Shown: one piece after another, positions 1 to 5,831 of the stretch
Position numbering within the stretch: the stretch's first letter is position 1
Layout: each line of letters begins with the position of its first letter
The notes under the pieces: model-generated
The model's input: only the letters and a program-made list of their open reading frames with translations
What the model was told of the DNA's origin: nothing
The model's database searches: none
Position numbers and translations under genes: made by a program
Assembly (NCBI GenBank): GCA_002362735.1
Contig: DEUU01000146.1
Span: 910-8,080, forward strand
DNA length: 7,171 nucleotides
Direction of reading: 5' to 3'
Source: Dehalococcoidia bacterium UBA3254
Lineage (GTDB): Bacteria > Chloroflexota > Dehalococcoidia > Dehalococcoidales > UBA3254

Positions 1-1
1 G

Positions 2-29
2 ATTGTTCGATGATTGAACATCGAGCAAT
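2..29. promoter_or_regulatory. inverted repeat / possible operator or RNA hairpin upstream of the regulator
   Basis: Arms ATTGTTCGATG (2-12) and CATCGAGCAAT (19-29) are reverse complements except for one position, which would be a G-U pair in RNA, around the 6-base loop ATTGAA. A second, nested near-palindrome, TGTTC-N7-GAACA, lies at 4-20. The repeat ends 18 bases before the start codon of the winged-helix gene at 48. No T tract follows, so an intrinsic terminator is unlikely. Its place suggests an operator for autoregulation or a leader hairpin, which is inference. The upstream promoter, if any, lies outside the window. Confidence 0.5.
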
Positions 30-47
30 AAACAACGAACAGCGGAC

Positions 48-620
48 ATGGAAGATCCCATCCTGGAATATCAAGTGCTTGACGCCGTTCACGTGAATGA
101 AGGGCATGTCACCCAGAGGCACATATCGCAAAGAACCGGACGCAGCGTTGCATCCGTAAACTTTGCTCTGCGGCTTCTGGCCGTCAAAGGGTACATAAAG
201 ATCTCTGGAGCCAATCCCCGCAACCTACGGTATCACCTCACACCCACAGGCATTCTTCAGAAATCTATCCTCGCCTACAACTTTCTGAAAAGACAAAGCG
301 CTCTTTATGAAGAGGTTCGCAAGGATGTATTGGTGAAGCTCAAGGGTCTGGCTGAGGAAGGCATCCGGGAGGTGGGTGTGTACGGACGGACCCCATTTAC
401 GGAAGGGGCCATGCTCTACCTTATATCTGAAGGCATCCAGGTGACCGCGGTTTATGTGGACTCACTTTACGGTGAAGGGCCATTCATCAACAGGATTCCT
501 CTTCGGCCCATTTCGGAGTTCGATGGCGATTGCGGAGTCCTAGTGCTTATGGGGCCTTTGCCTGCTGAGTTTGAGGGTCAGATTAATACGAGAAGATTAA
601 TCTGCTACCCTGTTTCCTAA
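48..620 (+). CDS. MarR-type winged-helix regulator of exopolysaccharide locus with C-terminal Rossmann-like extension
   Basis: Likely cytoplasmic DNA-binding regulator of the polysaccharide genes that follow. Residues about 5-90 have the order seen in EPS-associated MarR family regulators: helix, then a helix-turn-helix around 20-52 (VTQRHISQRTGRSVASVN, with the GYIKI wing strand), then YHLTPTG at 62-68 and a closing helix. That family is usually only about 100 residues long. This protein is 190, and residues 105-190 add a beta-alpha-beta unit (IREVGVYG, a helix, then VTAVYVDS) followed by FINRIPLRPISEFDGDCGVLVL. This order resembles the N-terminal nucleotide-sugar-binding half of PglD/NeuD acyltransferases, so ligand sensing is possible but unproven. 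An in-frame TGA at 15-17 and the absence of other start codons fix the ATG at 48. The ribosome-binding site is weak. The promoter-binding target could be the inverted repeat just upstream. Confidence 0.8.
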   Translation: MEDPILEYQVLDAVHVNEGHVTQRHISQRTGRSVASVNFALRLLAVKGYIKISGANPRNLRYHLTPTGILQKSILAYNFLKRQSALYEEVRKDVLVKLKGLAEEGIREVGVYGRTPFTEGAMLYLISEGIQVTAVYVDSLYGEGPFINRIPLRPISEFDGDCGVLVLMGPLPAEFEGQINTRRLICYPVS

Positions 621-700
621 GACCTCGTTACCGAACAGTTCTAAAGACCTGGCAATCTGGAAAGCGCCGTTATATCAGATGGATGTCGCTTTATTATGGA

Positions 701-713
701 GGCGGAGCTTGCC
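701..713 (+). promoter_or_regulatory. weak ops/JUMPstart-like sequence in the leader before wzm
   Basis: GGCGGAGCTTGCC lies 63 bases before wzm, inside a 156-bp gap (621-776) without a credible gene. Compared with the enterobacterial ops element GGCGGTAGCGTG, recruiter of the antiterminator RfaH upstream of polysaccharide operons, it lacks one T and has one substitution. The position is right but the match needs a gap, and no RfaH-like gene is visible. The rest of the gap shows no good sigma-70 promoter and no terminator. Confidence 0.2.
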
Positions 714-776
714 TAAAGTTAGCCCAGCCACGACCAGAGCCATATAAGAACAACATTCGGAGTCAAAAGACACCTA

Positions 777-1601
777 TTGGAAAAGCCGTTTTTAAGAATA
801 CAGCCGCGAAAAGGCTGGCTCGAAATTGATTTCGGAGAGCTGTGGCGCTATCGCGATCTGTGCTATCTCCTAGTGTGGCGCGATCTTCTCGTACGCTATA
901 AGCAAACTGTTCTTGGAGCCGCATGGGCCATTCTTCAACCATTGATGACTATGATTGTCTTCACGATATTTTTCGGTACGCTGGCTAAGATACCGTCGGA
1001 AGGCTTGCCGTATCCCTTGTTCTCGTATTCGGCCCTTCTCGTATGGAGTTTCTTCGCAAATAGCATAAACCAGGCATCCAACAGCCTAATTGGAGCATCC
1101 AATCTTGTAACCAAGGTTTACTTCCCCCGCATCATTATGCCTGCCGCTCCCGTCATGGCGGGTCTTCTCGATATGGCAGTCGCGTTCAGCCTTATGTTGC
1201 TGCTTATGCCATATTATGGGGTGTTCCCTTCGACTAATGTCTGGGCGTTGCCTATATTCATCTTCTTGGCTCTGATAGCTGCTCTGGGAGTGGGCATCTG
1301 GCTGGCCGCCCTAAATGTGAAATACCGTGATTTTCGCTATGTCGTACCTTTCTTAACTCAATTCTGGATGTTCGTGAGCCCTGTAGTTTACCCATCCGGC
1401 ATGGTTCCCGATAGGTGGCGACTCCTATATGCCCTCAATCCTATGACCGGGCCGATCGAAGGATTTCGCTGGGCACTTCTTGGCAAAGAGAGCCCTGATC
1501 TGGCCGTGATAATGGTGAGTGGGTCAGTTGTATTAATTATGCTGTTATTTGGAATTATCTTTTTCAAGAGAATGGAACCAAAGTTTGCGGATGTTATATG
1601 A
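777..1601 (+). CDS. wzm: O-antigen/polysaccharide ABC-2 exporter permease Wzm
   Basis: Inner-membrane permease that, as a dimer with Wzt, moves undecaprenyl-diphosphate-linked glycan to the periplasm. The 274-residue length is normal for the family. It opens with the family's short amphipathic stretch (IQPRKGWLEIDFGELWRYRDL, 8-28), then RYKQTVLGAAWAILQPL at 40-56. About six hydrophobic segments follow (roughly 46-67, 83-104, 126-147, 157-180, 190-207, 243-263), and the ABC-2 signature LNPMTGPIEGFRWALLG sits at 220-236. The start is a TTG: an in-frame TAG occurs at 720-722 and no ATG or GTG lies between. CGGAG at 758-762 is a rather distant ribosome-binding site. The stop overlaps the wzt start by 4 bp. 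G+C is about 60% in mid-gene but falls to about 37% in the last 70 bases, which suggests a recombination joint near the 3' end. Confidence 0.93.
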   Translation: MEKPFLRIQPRKGWLEIDFGELWRYRDLCYLLVWRDLLVRYKQTVLGAAWAILQPLMTMIVFTIFFGTLAKIPSEGLPYPLFSYSALLVWSFFANSINQASNSLIGASNLVTKVYFPRIIMPAAPVMAGLLDMAVAFSLMLLLMPYYGVFPSTNVWALPIFIFLALIAALGVGIWLAALNVKYRDFRYVVPFLTQFWMFVSPVVYPSGMVPDRWRLLYALNPMTGPIEGFRWALLGKESPDLAVIMVSGSVVLIMLLFGIIFFKRMEPKFADVI

Positions 1602-2848
1602 TGAGTGACATTGCCATAAAAGTCCAAAATATTTCAAAAAGATATCGAATTACGTCAGCCAAGCATCGTCATAATACTTTACGCGACGTGATGATGGATA
1701 GTCTAAAATCGGTATTTAGACGTAACGGTGAGTCTCAGAAAGGCACTGAAGATATCTGGGCCCTGAGAGATGTTTCATTAGAGATTAAACGTGGAGAAAT
1801 TGTAGGAATCATTGGTGGCAACGGTGCCGGGAAAAGCACTCTCCTCAAGATAATCTCTCGAATAACAGAAGCCACCCATGGAAGAGCAGAAATTTATGGA
1901 CGGGTTGGTTCGTTGCTGGAGGTTGGAACAGGATTTTCGCTGGAATTAAGCGGCCGGGAGAATGTTTATCTTAATGGCGCCATATTAGGCATGAAGAAAA
2001 AAGAGATTGATCAGAAATTCGATGCAATTGTGGAATTTGCAGAAATTGGGAAATTCATCGACACACCTGTTAAGCGATATTCAAGCGGCATGTATGTTCG
2101 CCTGGCATTCGCGGTATCTGCCCATTTAGAGCCTGAGATTATGTTAATTGATGAAGTCCTATCTGTTGGAGATTTAGCATTTCAAAGAAAATGTATGGAT
2201 CATGCAAAGCGTTTGTTGGATAACAATGCAACTGTCCTCTTTGTCTCCCATAACATGTTCACGATCAAAGCAATGTGCAATCGGACTATTTTCCTCTCAC
2301 ATGGCCAGGTGTTCTTTGATGGTTCTACCGCAGAAGCAATCCAGTTGTATGAAGAGGAAGGTGGTTTAAGCAGCCCATCATGGGCTCTAGATATGATTGG
2401 TCCAGAATCATCCTGGCCCATCCATGTTACAGACATACATTTACTCGATATGGATAACCAGCCACGTAAGATATTTGATTACGGAGAAAGAATGCGAATC
2501 CGTTTAGAATATGAGGCTTTTGAAAAAATTGCCAGTCCGAACTTCATCGTTGCTTTTGTACGTTCTGACAATGTCGCTTGCTGCAACTTCAACACAGCAA
2601 TGGATGGTTTTGTAATCAATTCTATTGATGGAGAAGGATCCATTGAACTCGTGACACCACCACTCATGCTAGTTTCAGAGCGCTATAATATCACTATTTT
2701 GGTTCGGGATATAACATTTCAACGTCTTTACTGCGTTCGAGAAGGAACCTCGTTTCACATACGACATGATTTTCTCAATACTCATTTTGGTGTTTACCAT
2801 GAAAAAGCGGAATGGCACTGGTCAACCCTCGACCAAAAGGAGTATTAA
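1598..2848 (+). CDS. wzt: O-antigen/polysaccharide ABC exporter ATPase Wzt with C-terminal glycan-recognition domain
   Basis: ATPase that powers Wzm. Residues 1-255 form the nucleotide-binding domain: Walker A GGNGAGKST at 73-81, the family's YSSGM signature at 161-165, Walker B IMLIDE ending at E186 with the following VLSVGD, and the switch histidine H218 in FVSHN. Residues about 268-416 form a Wzt-type C-terminal beta-sandwich, closing with the typical GVYHEKAEW. In characterised Wzt proteins this domain binds the chain-terminal modification and couples chain completion to export, so its sequence is expected to be glycan-specific. The gene starts at ATG 1598 (ATGA overlap with the wzm stop) or at the second ATG at 1601; either gives translational coupling. 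G+C is low (about 42% in a counted line) against wzm, so wzt appears to belong to the exchanged cassette. Confidence 0.94.
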   Translation: MMSDIAIKVQNISKRYRITSAKHRHNTLRDVMMDSLKSVFRRNGESQKGTEDIWALRDVSLEIKRGEIVGIIGGNGAGKSTLLKIISRITEATHGRAEIYGRVGSLLEVGTGFSLELSGRENVYLNGAILGMKKKEIDQKFDAIVEFAEIGKFIDTPVKRYSSGMYVRLAFAVSAHLEPEIMLIDEVLSVGDLAFQRKCMDHAKRLLDNNATVLFVSHNMFTIKAMCNRTIFLSHGQVFFDGSTAEAIQLYEEEGGLSSPSWALDMIGPESSWPIHVTDIHLLDMDNQPRKIFDYGERMRIRLEYEAFEKIASPNFIVAFVRSDNVACCNFNTAMDGFVINSIDGEGSIELVTPPLMLVSERYNITILVRDITFQRLYCVREGTSFHIRHDFLNTHFGVYHEKAEWHWSTLDQKEY

Positions 2849-2851
2849 AAT

Positions 2852-3891
2852 ATGGTCAAAAAAGAGAATGATAAGATGATTAATGTCGCTGCAGTTGGCT
2901 GTGGATATTTTGGTCCCAACTTAATTAGAAATTTTGTAACATCACCATTTACTGAGTTTCTATGGGCTTGCGACTTAGATACAAAACAATTAGAGAAAGT
3001 ATTGCCCCCTTATCCCGGTGTAAAGCGATCGATAGCCCTTGAAGATGTTCTGGCTCAAGATACTTTAGATGCAGTTGCAATAGCAACACCAGTTCATGCT
3101 CATTTCCCTATTGCCAAGATGTGCCTCGAAAGCGGCAAGCATGTCCTGCTCGAGAAACCGCTTGCATCCAGTGTTAAACAAGGGAGAGAATTAGTTGACC
3201 TTGCTAAACAAAAAAACCTTCAGCCTATGTGTGATCATACATTTTGCTATCATGGTGCAGTTAGAAAAATCAAAGAATATTGTTGTTTCTGGTACTTTAG
3301 GCCAACTTCTCTATTTTGATTCAGTGAGGGTCAATCTTGGTCTTTTTCAACAGGATGTCAATGTAATTTGGGGTCTCGCGCCTCATGATCTGTCAATTGT
3401 TGATTTTATTGTTGATGAAAAGCCTGTTCTTGTTAGCGCCCATGGAGTGAGTCATTCAGGTAATGGCATTGAAAATATTGCCTACATTTCTCTTGGTTAT
3501 CAAAATTCCTTTATTGCCCATTTTCACGTGAATTGGCTCTCTCCTGTAAGGCTTCGGATGACGATGATTGCTGGTGACGAAAAAATGCTTGTACAGAATG
3601 ATCTTGATATGACTGAACCAAGTAAAATGTATGATAAAGGTATAGAAGTCAAGCACACCGAAAGGAAAAAAAGATAGTTTATTGGTTTAATACCGCTCGG
3701 GCGGCATGTATGCTCCACGAACCGACCAAACAGAAGCGCTTAAATTTGTCGTGAAGGAATTTGCGGACTGTGTCACAGAGAATAGACCGGTACCCACAGA
3801 TGGAGAAGCTGGACTGAGGGTCCTAAGGATTTTGGATGCTGCAAAAAGATCTATTAAGGCCGACGGTGCCAACGTCAGGATTAATTACTAA
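2852..3891 (+). pseudogene. broken Gfo/Idh/MocA-family sugar-nucleotide dehydrogenase
   Basis: Remnant of an NAD(P)-dependent sugar dehydrogenase of about 345 residues. The start at 2852 has a good AAAAGGAG site (2835-2842). Visible family marks are the nucleotide-binding loop GCGYFG at residues 16-21, EKP at 101-103, the active-site APHD with H178 (reconstructed numbering), and a complete C-terminus (MYAP...EAL...DGEAGLRVLRILDAA). The reading frame breaks three times. After E142 (near 3278) there is one extra base: removing it turns EYCCFWYF into EIVVSGTLG. One extra A sits in the A7 run at 3666-3672: removing it gives TERKKDSLLV. A TAA at 3688-3690 (codon 279) then falls where relatives have a sense codon before YRSGGMYAP. 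Three separate lesions make a true pseudogene more likely than sequencing error. The product may have oxidised C3 of a UDP-sugar, but the exact substrate cannot be told. Confidence 0.88.
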
Positions 3892-3954
3892 CAGGCAAAT
3901 TGGTTAAACCGTTGGAATAGTTCAACGTGAAGTTTATAAACCAACAAAGAGGGG

Positions 3955-3983
3955 TTGGCAGTAACCAAAGGCGCATTTATAAT
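3955..3983 (+). promoter_or_regulatory. strong sigma-70 promoter
   Basis: The -35 box TTGGCA (3955-3960) matches TTGACA at five of six positions. It is followed by a 17-base spacer and a perfect TATAAT -10 box (3978-3983). The predicted start of transcription is near 3990, which gives the epimerase at 4167 a leader of about 177 bases. The short repeat CCAAC/GTTGG (3941-3958) overlaps the -35 box and could be a binding site. The promoter lies just after the pseudogene and would free the downstream genes from read-through. Confidence 0.75.
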
Positions 3984-4153
3984 GTTTAATCGTAGCCTTT
4001 TGTGAAGCATATTATCGTATTGTAGGCTCAAGAAGTATAGTCATATAGGTTTGCTAAATGGGGCAATTCGGAGTAAACGAAAGACCAAATGGAACATGTT
4101 TATGTGCAAATCAAAATCGCCGATAGGACAATTATCAACTAGTCAGTATTCTT

Positions 4154-4158
4154 GGGAG
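4154..4158 (+). promoter_or_regulatory. ribosome-binding site deciding the epimerase start
   Basis: GGGAG lies 8 bases before the ATG at 4167. The longer reading frame that begins with TTG at 4152 would place its start codon on this site, so the ATG is preferred. Confidence 0.75.
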
Positions 4159-4166
4159 ATTATTTT

Positions 4167-5138
4167 ATGAATCAGATTTCGGGAAAGACAGTCCTCATAA
4201 CAGGTGGGGCAGGCTTTATTGGCTCTTTTATCGCTGATCAACTTATTGCAGAAGATGTTGACCACGTTGTCATCCTTGATAACTTTGTGCGGGGATCAAG
4301 GGACAATATTAGTGATACACTATCTTCGGGCAAGGCATTGCTTGTTGAGGGAGATATCCGGGACCGTAGTTTATTGGACCACCTTTTTCAAGGAATTGAC
4401 TATTGCTTCCATATGGCAGCCCATCGCATCAATCACTGTGTTGCTGAGCCGAGACAGGCCCTTGAAGTCATGTTTGATGGAACGTTCAATGTTATTGAAG
4501 CCTGTGTAAAGCACAATGTAAAAAAAATTATTGCTGCGTCATCAGCGTCCATTTACGGAACTGCAGATACCTTTCCGACTAGGGAAGACCACCATCCATA
4601 CAACAACCATACCTTGTACGGTGTCGCAAAAGTGGCCAACGAAGGTATGTTGCGCGCCTTCTACGACATGAATGGGCTAAATTATAATGCTATGCGTTAC
4701 TTTAATGTCTATGGGCCTCGCATGGATGTTAATGGAAAGTATACTGAAGTATTAATCCGATGGTATGCTTCTATAAAAGAAAATAAAGCCCCGGTCATTT
4801 ATGGAGATGGTAAGCAGACCATGGATTTTGTTTATGTTGAGGATGTTGCCCGAGCAAACATATTGGCATTAAAGACTGAGGTAAATGACGAGGTCTTTAA
4901 TGTAGGTTGTAGTGTTGAGACATCCCTGAAAGATTTGTGCGAGACCTTGCTGGATGCCATGGACTCTGACTTGAGACCACAATTTGTGTCGATGCCAGAT
5001 GAACGAAAAAAAGTGGAAGTTAGAAGAAGGCTTGCGGATACGACAAAGGCCCGCAACCTGATAGGATTTAGTACGGAGATTTCACTCAGGGATGGCCTAA
5101 AGAAATTAGTCTATTGGCTCAATTCTCAGAAGCTCTAA
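4167..5138 (+). CDS. NAD-dependent epimerase/dehydratase (extended SDR, nucleotide-sugar 4-epimerase-like)
   Basis: Cytoplasmic enzyme acting on a nucleotide sugar, most likely by oxidation at C4 and epimerisation. It has 323 residues, normal for the family. Visible marks are the NAD-binding TGGAGFIGS (12-20), an acidic D38 at the end of the second strand (ILDN), the GDIRD motif (62-66), the active serine in SSASIYG (S126), the catalytic pair Y151 and K155 (YGVAK), RYFNVYGPR (177-185), and FVYVEDVARA (221-230). The stretch HHPYNNHTLYG and the wording MAAHRINHCVAEPR place it in an epimerase subgroup often seen in Wzm/Wzt glycan clusters whose substrate is not settled, so a UDP-glucose or UDP-GlcNAc 4-epimerase is only a guess. 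It stands 30 bases before the acyltransferase and behind its own promoter. It contains intact A8 (4520-4527) and A7 (5006-5012) runs. Confidence 0.88.
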   Translation: MNQISGKTVLITGGAGFIGSFIADQLIAEDVDHVVILDNFVRGSRDNISDTLSSGKALLVEGDIRDRSLLDHLFQGIDYCFHMAAHRINHCVAEPRQALEVMFDGTFNVIEACVKHNVKKIIAASSASIYGTADTFPTREDHHPYNNHTLYGVAKVANEGMLRAFYDMNGLNYNAMRYFNVYGPRMDVNGKYTEVLIRWYASIKENKAPVIYGDGKQTMDFVYVEDVARANILALKTEVNDEVFNVGCSVETSLKDLCETLLDAMDSDLRPQFVSMPDERKKVEVRRRLADTTKARNLIGFSTEISLRDGLKKLVYWLNSQKL

Positions 5139-5168
5139 TAATTCATAGTATTTAAGAACACAAATGTT

Positions 5169-5831
5169 ATGAAGAATCCCAAGAAAATCCTTCTATTCCC
5201 ATTTGGAGGTAATGCCCGTGAGTCACTTGTTGCTATTTTTGCTATCAATGATTTGGAAAGAGAATGGGATATTATAGGATTTATCGACGACAATCAGTCC
5301 TTGCATGGTAAAGACTGTTGCGGAATAAAGGTTGTCGGTGGAAGAGAGATTCTGCAAGATTTTCCTGACGCGTATGTTCTTGCGTTGCCTGGGAATCCCA
5401 AGAACCATATGAGGCGTGATTCCATCATTGAAAGTTTAGGTACTGATAAATCACGCTTTGCTCGAATAATTCATCCTGCCGCCGTAGTTGCGAGTGATGC
5501 AATTATCGGATACAATACAGTTATAATGTCTAATGTTGTCATTAGTTGTGGAGTTACAATAGGAAATCACTGCATTTTATTACCCAATACTGTTATTGCC
5601 CATGATAGTTCTGTTGGTGATTACTGCTGTATTGGCTCAAATGCGGTTGTTTCCGGGGGTGTTTTTATTGATTCAAGCTGTTATATAGGCTCTGGTGCAA
5701 ATATAAGAGAAAATTTAAAGATTGGAAGAAGAACCCTTGTTGGGTTGGGTTCCGTTGTTATCTCCAATATTCAACACAATGTTATTGTTGCTGGAAATCC
5801 TGCTAAGGTCATCAGGGAGAATAATTTATGA
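5169..5831 (+). CDS. PglD/NeuD-like sugar N- or O-acyltransferase (left-handed beta-helix)
   Basis: Transfers an acetyl or other acyl group from CoA to a sugar, probably a nucleotide-linked amino sugar, in the cytoplasm. It has 220 residues. Residues 6-75 form the Rossmann-like sugar-binding half: ILLFPFGGNARE, then IIGFIDDN, then GIKVVGGREIL. The usual GAGGHAR loop is altered to PFGGNAR. Residues about 100-215 are hexapeptide repeats of the left-handed beta-helix (AIIGYNTVI, VTIGNHCIL, SSVGDYCCI and so on). H145 in IAHDSSVGDY matches the catalytic base of PglD, and the end VAGNPAKVIRE is typical. The ATG at 5169 has only a poor ribosome-binding site (AAGAA), and 30 bases separate it from the epimerase stop, so it probably depends on the same transcript. 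Acetyl versus formyl or butyryl donor cannot be told. Confidence 0.88.
   Translation: MKNPKKILLFPFGGNARESLVAIFAINDLEREWDIIGFIDDNQSLHGKDCCGIKVVGGREILQDFPDAYVLALPGNPKNHMRRDSIIESLGTDKSRFARIIHPAAVVASDAIIGYNTVIMSNVVISCGVTIGNHCILLPNTVIAHDSSVGDYCCIGSNAVVSGGVFIDSSCYIGSGANIRENLKIGRRTLVGLGSVVISNIQHNVIVAGNPAKVIRENNL
5815..5820 (+). promoter_or_regulatory. ribosome-binding site of the LamG/FN3 gene
   Basis: GGGAGA lies inside the end of the acyltransferase gene, 7 bases before the ATG at 5828. It supports the overlapping start and translation of the surface protein from the same message. Confidence 0.7.

Larger units (their letters stand above)
3892..4166 (+). other. non-coding spacer with promoter and long 5' leader
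   Basis: This 275-bp stretch lies between the dead dehydrogenase and the epimerase and contains no credible gene. Reading frames in it are broken within about 22 codons and lack ribosome-binding sites. It holds the strong promoter at 3955-3983, several short inverted repeats (GGTTAAACC at 3902-3910; CGTTG/CAACG at 3910-3927; CCAAC/GTTGG at 3941-3958, overlapping the -35 box), and AGCCT/AGGCT arms at 3994-3998 and 4024-4028 in the predicted transcript. None has a T tract, so no terminator is called. The space may mark where genes such as an aminotransferase were lost, which is inference. Confidence 0.6.

Noticed and set aside
679..747. 22-codon frame between the regulator and wzm, or a 12-codon version from TTG 709 behind GGAGG
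   Set aside because: Too short, no recognisable leader features such as runs of one amino acid, and no paired attenuator structure was found.
692..748. Sigma-70 promoter for wzm using TATTAT (692-697) or TATAAG (743-748)
   Set aside because: Neither has an acceptable -35 box at 16-18 bases.
3195..3677. Separate gene in the +3 frame after the first dehydrogenase fragment
   Set aside because: From about residue 28 on it continues the same Gfo/Idh protein in another frame, its first residues are out-of-frame reading of the upstream fragment, and it has no ribosome-binding site.
3666..3690. Programmed or transcriptional slippage on the A7 run to make full-length dehydrogenase
   Set aside because: Correcting the frame there leads straight into the TAA at 3688-3690, and the upstream insertion near 3278 is not on a slippery run.
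3902..3958. Terminator after the dehydrogenase remnant
   Set aside because: The inverted repeats have only 4-5 base arms and no following T tract.
4152..4166. TTG start giving a 328-residue epimerase
   Set aside because: The TTG overlaps the GGGAG ribosome-binding site, and the ATG at 4167 begins directly before the usual N-terminus.
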